In this document: piece by piece, positions 28,159 to 38,924 of the stretch
Layout: each line of letters starts with the position of its first letter
Numbering within the stretch: position 1 is the stretch's first letter
Source of the DNA: Lentilactobacillus kosonis
GTDB taxonomy: Bacteria; Bacillota; Bacilli; Lactobacillales; Lactobacillaceae
NCBI RefSeq assembly: GCF_003864335.1
Contig: NZ_BEXA01000002.1
Span: forward strand, 1-64,000
DNA: 64,000 bases
Direction of reading: 5' to 3'
Notes under the pieces: generated by a model
Databases searched by the model: none
Told to the model about the DNA's origin: nothing
What the model saw: only the letters and a program-made list of their open reading frames with translations
Made by a program: the position numbers and the translations under genes

Positions 28159-29295
28159 TTGCGGAAAAGAATTGTACAGTTAATTTTTACAGTAGCTGGT
28201 GGCGCGTTAGGCGCAAGTTACTTCCCACTTGTCTGGTTAATGTTTCAAGTTAGGTATGGTACCTTACTAAATAACACGATTACCAATGCTATTTTAGGCG
28301 CAATTATTTTTTATTTACTATCATTAATATTTGGTAATGCAGTATTGAAGCTAGTTGATCGAATTGAAAAGGAATTGACCAGTCAAAGCCCGGTTCAATT
28401 ATTATTTGCTTCATTAGGACTAATTCTTGGATTGGTTGTTGCGTCATTGATCTCAATCGTTTTCTTCAGAAGCCACACGATTTTTATTAACACAATGATT
28501 CCAATATTAATAATGGTTGCTCTAGGTTACTTTGGTTTTCGAATCGGTAGTACCCAATCTGATCGTTTTAGAAAGATGTTTAGTCGGAAAAATAAGGAAT
28601 TCAATAAAAATGAAGAAGATGGTGAAGAATCCATCATTGACAAACCCTTAGATGCCAACTACCATCATTACAAAATTTTGGATACAAACATCCTAATTGA
28701 TGGCCGAATCTATGATATTGTAAAAACTGGTTTTATCGAAGGAACTTTGTTAGTTCCAAAATTTGTTCTTTATGAATTACAATACATTGCTGATTCTAGC
28801 GATAGTGTTAAGCGAGTTCGGGGGCGTCGAGGCCTAGATATCCTTAACAAATTACAGAATGAGGATTTAATCCCAATTGAAATTTCTGATCGTGACTTTG
28901 AGGATATTTCTGAAGTTGATACTAAACTAATTCAATTAGCTAAAGAAGTTAATGGGGTTATTGTTACTAATGACTATAACTTGAATAAAGTTATTCAATT
29001 TCAAAATGTTGATGTCTTTAATATCAATGCCTTATCAACTGCGCTAAGACAAAAGATTTTACCTGGGCAAAAATTAAACGTGTTAGTTGTTAAGAATGGT
29101 ACTGAGCGACAACAAGGTGTGGCTTATCTTGATGATGGCACGATGGTGGTGGTTGAAGATGGTAAATATTATCTTAACAAACACATTGATGTCGTTGTTA
29201 CCAGTGCCATTCAAACAGATGCTGGTAAGATGATTTTCGCTGATCCAGAACACTCAACTAAAAAAATTAATCATGATGAAAAACACGACAGCTAA
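28159..29295 (+). CDS. yacL: PIN/TRAM-domain membrane protein (YacL family)
   Basis: A 378-residue protein with four N-terminal membrane segments (to about residue 135), a charged linker, a PIN nuclease-like domain (KILDTNILIDGRIYDI, with acidic residues at ELQ and DTKLIQLAKEVNGVIVTND), and a C-terminal TRAM RNA-binding domain. PIN domains are usually RNases, but no substrate is known for this family. TTG 28159 is chosen because AAGGAGGTGA lies 5 bases upstream. The radA-yacL-gltX order is conserved in Firmicutes. Confidence 0.88.
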   Translation: MRKRIVQLIFTVAGGALGASYFPLVWLMFQVRYGTLLNNTITNAILGAIIFYLLSLIFGNAVLKLVDRIEKELTSQSPVQLLFASLGLILGLVVASLISIVFFRSHTIFINTMIPILIMVALGYFGFRIGSTQSDRFRKMFSRKNKEFNKNEEDGEESIIDKPLDANYHHYKILDTNILIDGRIYDIVKTGFIEGTLLVPKFVLYELQYIADSSDSVKRVRGRRGLDILNKLQNEDLIPIEISDRDFEDISEVDTKLIQLAKEVNGVIVTNDYNLNKVIQFQNVDVFNINALSTALRQKILPGQKLNVLVVKNGTERQQGVAYLDDGTMVVVEDGKYYLNKHIDVVVTSAIQTDAGKMIFADPEHSTKKINHDEKHDS

Positions 29296-29334
29296 TTAAA
29301 TAAGTTCCAGATAAATATTAGTTAATAAAAAATG

Positions 29335-29360
29335 GAAGGGCCGCGGCCCCTTTATTTTTT
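29335..29360 (+). terminator. Terminator after yacL
   Basis: AAGGGCC-GC-GGCCCCTT, a GC-rich stem with one extra C, followed by TATTTTTT. It separates the radA-yacL transcript from gltX. Confidence 0.85.
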
Positions 29361-29398
29361 AGGGGTTCATTGTACACTAAAAATACTGACAAAATTAG

Positions 29399-30911
<1,513 letters not shown>

Positions 30912-30935
30912 TTATTAATAGAAAAATATTTTTTT

Positions 30936-30972
30936 AAAAATTGGTCTGGTTAGTTTAGACAGGCCAATTTTT
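30936..30972 (+). terminator. Terminator of gltX
   Basis: AAAATTGGTCTG pairs with CAGGCCAATTTT around a loop of about 11 bases and is followed by TTTTTTATTTT. Confidence 0.85.
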
Positions 30973-31067
30973 TATTTTGCATTTTTTTAATGTGACTGGA
31001 AATTTAGAAATCAAGGGTCATATATGCTATGATTTCAGTGTATATAAAATGCCAAGGAGGATTAAGA

Positions 31068-32478
31068 ATGCTACAGATTTTTAATACATTGACTCGTAAA
31101 AAAGAAAAATTTGAGCCATTAAAACCAGGCGAAGTGAGTATGTATGTCTGTGGTCCAACGGTGTATAACTATATTCATATTGGAAATGCTAGAAGTGCAG
31201 TGGCATTTGATACGATTCGAAGATATTTTGAATACCGTGGATATAAAGTTAACTATGTTTCTAACTTTACAGATGTAGACGATAAAATGATTAATGCTGC
31301 TAAGGCAAATAACACAACTGTTAAAGCCATTGCTGATAAATATATTGCTGCTTTTAATGAAGATATGAAGGCCTTGAATGTATCCAAGGATATTATTCAT
31401 CCTAGGGCTACTGAAAATATTCAAGAAATCATCGAGTTTGTCCGCGATTTGGAACAGGAAGGATATGCGTATAACGTTGATGGTAATGTGTATTATCGGG
31501 CAAGAAAATTTGCTTCATACGGAGCGTTAGCTCATATTAATGTTGACGAGCTTGAAGTTGGAGCCAGTAATCATGTTAATGATGAAGAATTCGCTCAAAA
31601 AGAAGATCCAATTGATTTTGCATTGTGGAAGAAATCAAAGGGCGATGAAATTGCTTGGGATTCTCCATGGGGGAAAGGGCCGGCCAGGTTGGCATATTGA
31701 ATGTTCAGTTATGTCTACTAAGTACTTAGGAGATTCAATTGACATTCACGGTGGTGGTGAAGATTTAATCTTCCCCCATCATGAAAATGAGCGAGCACAG
31801 AGTGAGGCCAAGACTCATCAACACTTTGTCAAATATTGGATGCACAATGGCTTTGTTACGGTTGGTGCTGATAACGAAAAGATGAGTAAATCACTTGGTA
31901 ACTTCATTACCGTTCATGATTTATTAAATGAATTAGATGGGTCGGTAATTAGACTGTTAATGTCGACAACTCATTATCGTCGCCCAATTCAATATAATGA
32001 CGCTAGTATTCAAGAGGCTAAGAGTAATCTTAAAAAGCTTCAAAATGCGTATGAAAATCTTAATTATCGTTTAGATGATGCAACCGGCGGGAATGATCCG
32101 AAGATTGATCAAGAAATTCGTCAGGTTGTTGCTGAATTTATCGATAGTATGGATGATGATTTCAATGTTCAAAATGGAATTGCTACTGTGTATGAATTAG
32201 CTAAGCTAGCTAATAATTATGTACAAGGAAAAGACGTTCAAAAGGACACAATTAACCTATTCTTGAAGAACTTACAAGAACTATCTTTGATTTTTGGGGT
32301 TACTTTTCACAAAGCTGAACTAGATGATGCTGAAATTTTGGCATTGATTGATGAACGAAATCAAGCGCGAAAGAACAAGGATTTTATTCGGAGTGATGAA
32401 ATCCGGGAAGAACTTACTCTAAAGGGAATCGTATTAGAAGATACTCCCCAAGGAACAAGGTATAGAAAGGAAAAGTAG
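31068..32478 (+). CDS. cysS: Cysteinyl-tRNA synthetase (frame break near 31678)
   Basis: Charges tRNA-Cys. [18 protein letters not shown] contains a zinc-binding cysteine and the HIGH motif; [10 protein letters not shown] is the KMSKS loop; [14 protein letters not shown] supplies further zinc ligands. The GGG at 31677-31679 has one G too many; removing it gives [15 protein letters not shown], a family hallmark, and 469 residues. ATG 31068 follows AAGGAGG. mrnC begins 5 bases after the stop, the usual Firmicute arrangement. Confidence 0.94.
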
Positions 32479-32483
32479 AATTA

Positions 32484-32897
32484 ATGACTGAAGACTTTTC
32501 TTCAATTAACGGGATCGCGTTAGCCTATATGGGAGACGCGGCCTACGAAGTTTATATTAGAGAACACTTAATCCAACAAGGACTAACTAAGCCTAATCGG
32601 CTACACCATATCGCAACCAACTATGTTTCGGCTAAGGCCCAAGCTGCCTTGATTAAACTTATGGAAGAGGATGACTTTCTTTCAGAAGATGAGTGGGAGT
32701 ACTTTAAACGTGGCCGTAATTCTAAGAGTTACACGCATGCTAAAAATACGGATGTTGTGACTTACCGAATTTCAACTGGATTTGAAGCGGTTTGCGGTTT
32801 CTTATTTCTAAGTGGTCAAAGCGACAGAATGAAATCACTGGCAGAATACTGCATTAAACAAGTAGAAAGTGGGCGCATCCAACATGGTAACAACTGA
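32484..32897 (+). CDS. mrnC: Mini-ribonuclease III
   Basis: A 137-residue RNase III catalytic domain without a double-stranded RNA-binding domain, which matures 23S rRNA ends. [17 protein letters not shown] is the RNase III signature region with the catalytic aspartate, and [10 protein letters not shown] the second acidic motif. It sits between cysS and rlmB as in B. subtilis and overlaps rlmB by 14 bases. Confidence 0.92.
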   Translation: MTEDFSSINGIALAYMGDAAYEVYIREHLIQQGLTKPNRLHHIATNYVSAKAQAALIKLMEEDDFLSEDEWEYFKRGRNSKSYTHAKNTDVVTYRISTGFEAVCGFLFLSGQSDRMKSLAEYCIKQVESGRIQHGNN

Positions 32898-33654
32898 AAA
32901 TGAAAACGAAGATTTTATTATTGGTCGCCACCCAGTGATTTCTGCATTGAAGGGCGATAATCCGGTTAATAAGTTATTTATTCAAAGTGGGCTAAGTGAT
33001 GACGAAAACGTCATTTCTGAAATTTTGAAATTAGCTAAGAAACGTAAACTGGTAGTTTCTCAAGTTCCTAAGCAGAAACTAGACCTACTATCAGACCGTC
33101 AAAATCATCAAGGAGTTGTGTTAGCAGTGGCAGCGTTTAAATACGCTTCAATTGATGATTTATTTGATCACTCTGAAGAAATCGGGGTGGCACCATTTTT
33201 TGTAATTCTAGATAATATTGAAGATCCTCATAATTTAGGATCGATTATCAGAACTGCTGATGCAGCCGGAGTTACTGGTGTTATTATTCCTAAACATCGG
33301 GCAGTTGGGTTAACATCCACGGTGGCTAAGACTTCTGCCGGCGCAATTGAACGAGTTCCTGTGGCCAGAGTTACCAATATTTCAAATGCAATTAAAGAAT
33401 TAAAGGACCGGGGACTATGGATCTTCGGAACTGACGTTAGGGGAACTGATTATCGTCACTGGGATGCTAAGGGCCCCGTTGCGGTAATTATTGGTAATGA
33501 AGGTAAGGGAATATCACCACTGGTTAAGAAACAAGTTGATGAAATGCTAACAATCCCAATGGTTGGAGATATCCAAAGCTTGAATGCTAGTGTGGCTGCC
33601 AGTGTGTTGATTTATCAAGGATTTAATTCACGTAATCCTATTAGTGGAAACTAG
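32884..33654 (+). CDS. rlmB: 23S rRNA (guanosine-2'-O)-methyltransferase RlmB family (SpoU)
   Basis: A 256-residue SPOUT methyltransferase. The N-terminal substrate-binding part starts [13 protein letters not shown]; the trefoil-knot domain shows [20 protein letters not shown] (motif 1), NEGKGI (motif 2) and [14 protein letters not shown] (motif 3). It probably methylates a 23S rRNA guanosine ribose. ATG 32884 lies inside mrnC; an upstream GTG at 32869 would be in frame but lacks a ribosome-binding site. Confidence 0.92.
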   Translation: MVTTENENEDFIIGRHPVISALKGDNPVNKLFIQSGLSDDENVISEILKLAKKRKLVVSQVPKQKLDLLSDRQNHQGVVLAVAAFKYASIDDLFDHSEEIGVAPFFVILDNIEDPHNLGSIIRTADAAGVTGVIIPKHRAVGLTSTVAKTSAGAIERVPVARVTNISNAIKELKDRGLWIFGTDVRGTDYRHWDAKGPVAVIIGNEGKGISPLVKKQVDEMLTIPMVGDIQSLNASVAASVLIYQGFNSRNPISGN

Positions 33655-33662
33655 GTGATTCT

Positions 33663-34199
33663 ATGAAGGAAGAATTGCTGATTGTTGATGCTTATAACAT
33701 GATTGGTAACTGGCCTCATTTGACAAAATTAAAGTTGGCTGATCGTTTGGAAGATGCAAGGGATGAGTTATTAAGTGAACTTGCTGAGTATAAGAAGTAT
33801 CAAGACGTCAATATGATTGTGGTTTTTGATGCGATGTACGTTCCGGGAAATTCAAAGAGCTTTATTAATAAGTATGATATGGAAATTGTTTGGACCAGCA
33901 AGGATCAAACTGCCGATAGTTATATCGAAGCTTTGGCTAGAAAGAAACAGGATCGCTTTACTCAAGTGATCGTGGCAACTAGTGATCAAGCTGAACAGTG
34001 GACCATATTTGCTGCGGGAGCATTAAGAATTCCTGCTCGTGAGTTATTGGCAGATGTTCAGAGAACTAAAAAGGACGTTGAAATTGAGGCGCGAAAAATT
34101 ACTGATCAATCATTAGTTGCTCGTCGGGGCAAATTGAAGCCTGAGCAATTAAGGGCGTTGGAACGTCTCAGGGATCGGCTTTCAAATGAAGGCCATTAA
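33663..34199 (+). CDS. yacP: NYN-domain ribonuclease (YacP/Rae1 family)
   Basis: A 178-residue NYN/PIN-like protein. IVDAYNMIGNWP, DVNMIVVFDA and VATSDQAEQ hold the acidic active-site residues. The B. subtilis homologue, Rae1, cleaves mRNA on the ribosome. The order rlmB-yacP-sigH is retained. The start follows the rlmB stop by 8 bases, with GTGATT as a weak ribosome-binding site. Confidence 0.9.
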   Translation: MKEELLIVDAYNMIGNWPHLTKLKLADRLEDARDELLSELAEYKKYQDVNMIVVFDAMYVPGNSKSFINKYDMEIVWTSKDQTADSYIEALARKKQDRFTQVIVATSDQAEQWTIFAAGALRIPARELLADVQRTKKDVEIEARKITDQSLVARRGKLKPEQLRALERLRDRLSNEGH

Positions 34200-34328
34200 T
34201 AAAATATTAGAATCTTAATATTAATAAATTGGTATATTTAAAATAATTAACGATAAACTTAAGTTCGCTTGTTCAGAAAAATATCTTTTTGTAATGTATG
34301 TTTGAAAAATACAAAGGGAGAAATTTTC

Positions 34329-34877
34329 ATGAACAACTTAACAGAACAACAAAGGGTGATCGTAGCTTTAAATGGTAATGACGAAGTATTTGAAGAACTT
34401 TTCACTCAATACTATCCAGTTGCTAGAAAGGTTCAAAACAACTTCTTTATTTCTGGAATGGATAAAGATGATTGGGATCAAGAAGCCCGAATTATTTTAT
34501 ATAAAGCAATGCAAAAATTTAATCCTAGTATGCGAGTAAGCTTTGGAAGTTTCTATAGTCGCTCGTTGAAAAATCGGGCCATTGATTTAGTTCGGCTAAA
34601 CAATGCACAAAAACGGGTTCCTGATAATCAATTAACGTCAATTGATGTTAATGAAACCTATTATTCTGATACAATGATGGATGATGCTTCAACATGTCCT
34701 GAAAGAACAACAATGTATTTGGAGAAATTTGAATGGGTGTTAAGCGAATGTTCTGATATGGAACGTGAAGCATTAATTAAAATGATTTCGCAACCTAATC
34801 AAAATCTCAAATTAGATCAAAGTCGGGCGTTAACAAATGCATTTGAGCGATGTCGTCGAAAATTTAGAAATGACTAA
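34329..34877 (+). CDS. sigH: Sigma-70 family factor, SigH/ComX-like
   Basis: A 182-residue sigma factor of the SigH/ComX type, with a recognisable region 2 (KDDWDQEARIILYKAMQKFNP, SFYSRSLKNRAIDLVR) and a degenerate region 4 at the C terminus. Position between yacP and rpmG is that of B. subtilis sigH. In lactobacilli such factors are linked to competence genes. ATG 34329 follows AAAGGGAG. The function here is inferred from synteny. Confidence 0.8.
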   Translation: MNNLTEQQRVIVALNGNDEVFEELFTQYYPVARKVQNNFFISGMDKDDWDQEARIILYKAMQKFNPSMRVSFGSFYSRSLKNRAIDLVRLNNAQKRVPDNQLTSIDVNETYYSDTMMDDASTCPERTTMYLEKFEWVLSECSDMEREALIKMISQPNQNLKLDQSRALTNAFERCRRKFRND

Positions 34878-34933
34878 ATTGACGATATTTGAATTGAATG
34901 CTATGATTGTTTTGCTTGTTAGGAGGTGCCAAA

Positions 34934-35083
34934 ATGGCACAAAGAAAGGCTGCTCTAGCCTGTTCAGTTTGTGGTTCTCGTAATTACATGATTCCAGTGA
35001 ACCCTAACCGTTCAGAGCGACTCGAGCTCAATAAATTCTGCAAACATTGCGGAAAGTACACGCTGCATAAAGAAACTCGTTAA
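34934..35083 (+). CDS. rpmG: Ribosomal protein bL33
   Basis: A 49-residue large-subunit protein with four zinc cysteines in two CxxC pairs (CSVC at 10-13, CKHC near 36-39), hence the zinc-containing form. AGGAGG precedes the ATG. It is followed by secE 32 bases on, the usual rpmG-secE-nusG order. Confidence 0.93.
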   Translation: MAQRKAALACSVCGSRNYMIPVNPNRSERLELNKFCKHCGKYTLHKETR

Positions 35084-35115
35084 TTAAATTGTCGATTAAG
35101 TAGGGAGATTTAAAT

Positions 35116-35295
35116 TTGAAATTAGTAAACTTTTTTAAATCAGTAGTTGCTGAAATGAAGGTTGTTACTTGGCCAAATGCTAAGCAAACCAAAGATGACA
35201 CCAGTACTGTTGTTGGTACAGCAATTATCATGGCGATTTTCTTAGGGATTGTTGATTGGCTTGTTCAATACGGCTTGCAACTTTTAGCTAAGTAA
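35116..35295 (+). CDS. secE: Protein translocase subunit SecE
   Basis: A 59-residue single-span membrane protein of the SecYEG translocon. It has the amphipathic FKSVVAEMKVVTWPN block, then one hydrophobic helix (TAIIMAIFLGIVDWLVQYGL). It starts with TTG behind AGGGAGA. Short Gram-positive form. Confidence 0.92.
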   Translation: MKLVNFFKSVVAEMKVVTWPNAKQTKDDTSTVVGTAIIMAIFLGIVDWLVQYGLQLLAK

Positions 35296-35336
35296 ATGTC
35301 GCATTATTATTAGATATTTGATATTATGTGTTTGAG

Positions 35337-35360
35337 GCCTGAATTCTTTCAGGTTTTTTT
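35337..35360 (+). terminator. Terminator or attenuator between secE and nusG
   Basis: CCTGAA/TTTCAGG with a short loop is followed by seven T. It lies 40 bases after secE and 48 before nusG, so it may partly uncouple them. Confidence 0.75.
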
Positions 35361-35407
35361 GTTTGTCGTAAATAATTACAGTGAGTTACTTAAAGGAGAT
35401 TAAAACA

Positions 35408-35956
35408 TTGGTTGAATCCGTAGAAAAAAGATGGTACGTGTTGCATACGTATTCTGGTTATGAAAATAAAGTCAAGTTAAACCTTGATAGTCGTAAAGAC
35501 TCAATGGGAATGGCTGATTACATCTTTCGAGTAGTTGTTCCTGAAACTGAAGAACATGAAGTTAAAGATGGTAAAGACAAGGTTAAGATGGATAAAACTT
35601 TTCCAGGTTATGTATTGGTTGAAATGGTTATGACTGATCAAGCTTGGTATGTTGTTCGAAATACTCCAGGGGTTACGGGATTCGTTGGATCTCACGGTCA
35701 AGGTAGTAAACCAACACCATTATTAGACGACGAAGTAAGCTTAGTGCTAAAACGCCTAGGGATGAGTACTCGTCATGAAGAGCTGGATGTTAATATTGGT
35801 GACACTGTTAAAATTATTGATGGCGCCTTTACTGGTTTAGATGGTAAGGTTACTGAAATCGATAACGAAAAGATGAGATTAAAAGTAAATATCGATATGT
35901 TCGGTCGAGAAACTAGTACTGAATTAGAATTTGACCAAGTGGATACTGAAATCTAA
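35408..35956 (+). CDS. nusG: Transcription termination/antitermination factor NusG
   Basis: A 182-residue RNA polymerase-binding factor. The NGN domain starts KRWYVLHTYSGYENKVK and includes FPGYVLVEM and NTPGVTGFVG; the C-terminal KOW domain is GDTVKIIDGAFTGLDGKVTEI. TTG 35408 is preferred because AAAGGAGAT lies 7 bases ahead; an in-frame GTG at 35381 lacks one. Confidence 0.94.
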   Translation: MVESVEKRWYVLHTYSGYENKVKLNLDSRKDSMGMADYIFRVVVPETEEHEVKDGKDKVKMDKTFPGYVLVEMVMTDQAWYVVRNTPGVTGFVGSHGQGSKPTPLLDDEVSLVLKRLGMSTRHEELDVNIGDTVKIIDGAFTGLDGKVTEIDNEKMRLKVNIDMFGRETSTELEFDQVDTEI

Positions 35957-35977
35957 TAATTCAAATCAGGTGACATT

Positions 35978-36835
35978 ATGAAATTAATGTTGGAATCAGG
36001 AATCATTTTGATTGTTTTAGGGATAATTATCGGTTTAGTTTGGGGATATATTCATGCAGGTAAGGTCTTATATGCAGAAAATGAGGTTGGGCACGAAAAT
36101 GACTATAATGATGTGCCAACTTTATTTATCCCTGGCTTTTTTGGCAGTCGATTTTCATTTGGTAGTTTGCTTGGCCGATTAGTTACCAATTTTCGGGCAA
36201 ATAAATCAATGGTCATTGTGGTTAAACGAGATGGTTCATTAAAAGTTATTGGTGAACTAAAACAATCTCGACCTTTGGTTCAGATACTATTTAGTAATAA
36301 GTCTGTTCGGGTAAGCGAACAAACGAATGCAATCATTCGAATTGTTAATTTGCTTCATACTAATTATGAGATTGATCGGGTTAACCTAGTCGGTCATTCT
36401 ATGGGTTCGATTTCAGTGCTTTGGTCAGCAGTTAATATGGGAGAACAGACTGATGTTGTGATTAATAAAATTGTCACCATTGCAGGCCCATTTAATGACA
36501 TTGAAGTTGCGACTAATGCTCATGGTATCGAACAGACAGAATTGACTAAAGACGGCCCGGTTAGCCAGAGTAAGGTATACCAAGTCTTATCCCAAACAGT
36601 TAAAAAATTACCCGCAAATACTGAAATTTTAAATATTGGTGGTGTTTCTGATTCTAGGAACAATAGTGATGGATCAGTTTCTATCAATAGTGTTCGCTCA
36701 CTTAGGTTTATCGTGAACCAGATTACTAGAAGATATCAAGAATTAATTGTTACCGGTAAAAATGCCAGTCACCGATTACTGCATGAGAATCGACAGGTGG
36801 ATAAATCGATTGCAATTTTTCTATGGGATTCTTAA
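35978..36835 (+). CDS. Alpha/beta hydrolase of the DUF915 type with N-terminal membrane segment
   Basis: A 285-residue protein with one N-terminal hydrophobic helix (about 6-26) that acts as anchor or uncleaved signal, followed by an alpha/beta hydrolase domain. The nucleophile elbow is GHSMG near residue 140, preceded by the oxyanion strand VPTLFIPGFFGSR. Such cell-envelope hydrolases are common in lactobacilli and their substrates are mostly unknown. Its position between nusG and rplK departs from the canonical order, so it is a lineage insertion. Confidence 0.8.
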   Translation: MKLMLESGIILIVLGIIIGLVWGYIHAGKVLYAENEVGHENDYNDVPTLFIPGFFGSRFSFGSLLGRLVTNFRANKSMVIVVKRDGSLKVIGELKQSRPLVQILFSNKSVRVSEQTNAIIRIVNLLHTNYEIDRVNLVGHSMGSISVLWSAVNMGEQTDVVINKIVTIAGPFNDIEVATNAHGIEQTELTKDGPVSQSKVYQVLSQTVKKLPANTEILNIGGVSDSRNNSDGSVSINSVRSLRFIVNQITRRYQELIVTGKNASHRLLHENRQVDKSIAIFLWDS

Positions 36836-36842
36836 AAATTGG

Positions 36843-36871
36843 TTGTCGATAAGTCAAATTTGTTGTATACT
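36843..36871 (+). promoter_or_regulatory. Promoter of rplK-rplA
   Basis: TTGTCG (36843-36848) and TATACT (36866-36871) with a 17-base spacer, followed by an 86-base leader. Confidence 0.8.
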
Positions 36872-36896
36872 ATCCAAGTATGTTTATGCATACAAA

Positions 36897-36933
36897 ACGT
36901 GGGAGGAGAAATTTATATCTCCATTAACCACAC
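36897..36933 (+). promoter_or_regulatory. L1-type ribosomal protein leader motif before rplK
   Basis: GTGGGAGG (36899-36906) and AACCAC (36926-36931) flank a hairpin GGAGA/TCTCC. This pattern resembles the mRNA copy of the 23S rRNA site for protein L1, by which L1 represses the L11-L1 operon. A second version lies at 37435-37460. Confidence 0.6.
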
Positions 36934-36957
36934 ACGGACTTAAGGAGGTTATGTCTC

Positions 36958-37383
36958 GTGGCAAAGAAAGTAGCAAACGTTGTTAAATTGCAAATTCCTG
37001 CGGGCAAAGCAACACCCGCTCCTCCTGTTGGTCCTGCTTTAGGACAAGCAGGTATCAACATCATGGGCTTTACAAAGGAATTTAACGCAAGAACTGCTGA
37101 TCAAGCAGGAATGATTATTCCAGTTGTAATTACTGTGTACGAAGATCGTTCATTCGACTTCATCACAAAGACTCCACCTGCTGCTGTTTTACTCAAGAAA
37201 GCTGCTGGTGTTCAAAAGGGTTCCGGCGAACCAAATGTTAACAAGGTTGCTAGTGTAACTAAAGACCAAGTTAAAGAAATTGCCGAAACTAAAATGCAAG
37301 ACCTAAACGCAGCTGACGTCGAAGCAGCAATGCGAATTATTGAAGGTACTGCTCGTAGTATGGGATTCACTGTCGAAGGATAG
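36958..37383 (+). CDS. rplK: Ribosomal protein uL11
   Basis: A 141-residue protein of the GTPase-associated centre of the large subunit. The opening [27 protein letters not shown] and C-terminal [13 protein letters not shown] are diagnostic. It starts with GTG, with AAGGAGG 9 bases upstream. Confidence 0.97.
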   Translation: MAKKVANVVKLQIPAGKATPAPPVGPALGQAGINIMGFTKEFNARTADQAGMIIPVVITVYEDRSFDFITKTPPAAVLLKKAAGVQKGSGEPNVNKVASVTKDQVKEIAETKMQDLNAADVEAAMRIIEGTARSMGFTVEG

Positions 37384-37432
37384 TCTATTTCATTTAAGAG
37401 GATTATTTTCAATTATGCGTTGCTTGCGCGTC

Positions 37433-37462
37433 GCGTGGGAGGTTAATCCGTTATAACCACAA
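37433..37462 (+). promoter_or_regulatory. Second L1-type leader motif, between rplK and rplA
   Basis: GTGGGAGG (37435-37442) and AACCAC (37455-37460) recur here with a shorter interior (GGTTA/TAACC pairing). This may let L1 repress its own gene separately from rplK. Confidence 0.5.
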
Positions 37463-37481
37463 AGCTAGGAGGAAAACACAC

Positions 37482-38174
37482 ATGGCTCGTAATAGAGGTA
37501 AAAACTATAAGGCAGCTTTAGAACAAGTCGACCAAGAAAAGGCTTATTCAGTTGATGAAGCTGTTGAATTAGTAAAGAAAATTGATTTTGCAAAATTTGA
37601 TGCAACTGTTGAAGTTGTCTTCAATTTAAATGTTGATACTAAGCAAGCTGATCAACAATTACGTGGTGCCGTTGTTTTACCAAACGGAACAGGTAAAGAT
37701 CAAACTGTCGTTGTATTTGCAAAGGGTGATAAGGCTAAAGAAGCCGAAGCAGCCGGTGCAGACTTCGTTGGTGAAGCTGACTTAGTTGAAAAGATTCAAG
37801 GCGGATGGTTAGACTTTGATGTTGCCATCGCTACTCCAGATATGATGGCTCAAGTTGGTCGTCTTGGACGTGCTCTTGGACCTAAAGGTTTAATGCCTAA
37901 CCCTAAGACTGGAACAGTTACTATGGATGTTGCTAAAGCCGTTGAAGAATCAAAAGGTGGTAAGGTAACTTATAGAACTGACCGTGACGGTAACGTTGCT
38001 GTTCCAGTCGGTAAGGTATCATTTGACGCAGATAAACTTATTGGTAACATTAAGACCATCGAAGAAGTTGTTGTACGTGCGCGTCCAGCATCCGTTCGTG
38101 GTACTTACGTAACCAACGTATCTGTTTCATCAACATTTGGCCCTGGTGTCAAGGTTGATATTGAATCATTCTAA
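37482..38174 (+). CDS. rplA: Ribosomal protein uL1
   Basis: A 230-residue protein of the L1 stalk and translational repressor of its own operon. Family landmarks are [26 protein letters not shown] and [27 protein letters not shown] precedes the ATG. The length is standard. Confidence 0.97.
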   Translation: MARNRGKNYKAALEQVDQEKAYSVDEAVELVKKIDFAKFDATVEVVFNLNVDTKQADQQLRGAVVLPNGTGKDQTVVVFAKGDKAKEAEAAGADFVGEADLVEKIQGGWLDFDVAIATPDMMAQVGRLGRALGPKGLMPNPKTGTVTMDVAKAVEESKGGKVTYRTDRDGNVAVPVGKVSFDADKLIGNIKTIEEVVVRARPASVRGTYVTNVSVSSTFGPGVKVDIESF

Positions 38175-38197
38175 AGATGATTAATTAAAATCCCTAT

Positions 38198-38226
38198 TTG
38201 ACGATTATCGTCGCCTATGGTATATT
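38198..38226 (+). promoter_or_regulatory. Promoter of rplJ-rplL
   Basis: TTGACG (38198-38203) and TATATT (38221-38226) with a 17-base spacer, directly ahead of the L10 leader. Confidence 0.85.
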
Positions 38227-38245
38227 ACTATTTGTCGTAAATATA

Positions 38246-38334
38246 CGCGCCTAAGACTCAGGTGGCCTTGTGCCTTAATATCCTGCCGAGGAATAATCTT
38301 TTCCTATGTCTAGGTGGGCATAGGGATTTTTTTA
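38246..38334 (+). ncRNA. L10 leader with attenuator
   Basis: The sequence GCGCCTAAGACTCAGGTGGCC and TTAATATCCTGCCGAGG matches the conserved L10 leader of Firmicutes, where L10 or the L10-L12 complex binds its mRNA. It ends in a terminator hairpin CCTATG (38303-38308)/CATAGG (38319-38324) with seven T. Free L10 protein would favour termination before rplJ. Confidence 0.88.
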
Positions 38335-38369
38335 AAGTCCCGACCAAATAAACTGGGAGGTGAAAATTC

Positions 38370-38882
38370 GTGAGTGAACAAAATATTGCTGCTAAAGCAA
38401 AACAAGTTGAAGAAATTGTTGAAAATATGAACAATGCATCTTCAATGGTAGTTGTTGACTATCGTGGCTTGACTGTTGAAGAAGTAACTGATTTACGTAA
38501 GCAATTACGTGATAATGGTGTTAAAATGGTCGTTCTTAAGAACAAATTATTGCAACGTGCCGCTGAACAAGTTGGCTTGGATGATTTGAAGAACGTCTTT
38601 AACGGACCTACAGCTGTTGCTTTTGCTTCAGATGATGCTGTTGCTGGTCCTAAGATCTTGCACAGTTTCGCTAAAGATCACAACGCCCTTGAACTTAAGG
38701 GTGGTGTTATCGACGGTAAGGTTGCATCTATTGATGAAATTAATCAATTCGCTACATTGCCTAGTCGTGAAGAATTATTGGCTACTCTTGCCAACATTCT
38801 TCAAGCACCAGTTCGTAACGTTGCATATGCTGTTAAGGCAGTTGCAGATAGCAAGGATTCAGATGACGGCGACGCCGCATAA
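38370..38882 (+). CDS. rplJ: Ribosomal protein uL10
   Basis: A 170-residue protein that anchors the L12 stalk. VVVDYRGLTVEEVTDLRKQLR and VLKNKLLQRA are characteristic, with an L12-binding C-terminal helix. It starts with GTG behind GGGAGGTG and is controlled by the upstream leader. Confidence 0.96.
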   Translation: MSEQNIAAKAKQVEEIVENMNNASSMVVVDYRGLTVEEVTDLRKQLRDNGVKMVVLKNKLLQRAAEQVGLDDLKNVFNGPTAVAFASDDAVAGPKILHSFAKDHNALELKGGVIDGKVASIDEINQFATLPSREELLATLANILQAPVRNVAYAVKAVADSKDSDDGDAA

Positions 38883-38924
38883 ACTTAAAATACTTACTAT
38901 AGAAGTATAATGGAGGAAAATATA

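Noticed and set aside
30920-31067. T-box riboswitch before cysS
   Set aside because: The T-box sequence (TGGNACCGCG) and antiterminator are missing; only the gltX terminator and a short promoter region are seen.
38617-38910. 97-residue frame inside rplJ
   Set aside because: A leucine-rich shadow of rplJ with no ribosome-binding site of its own.
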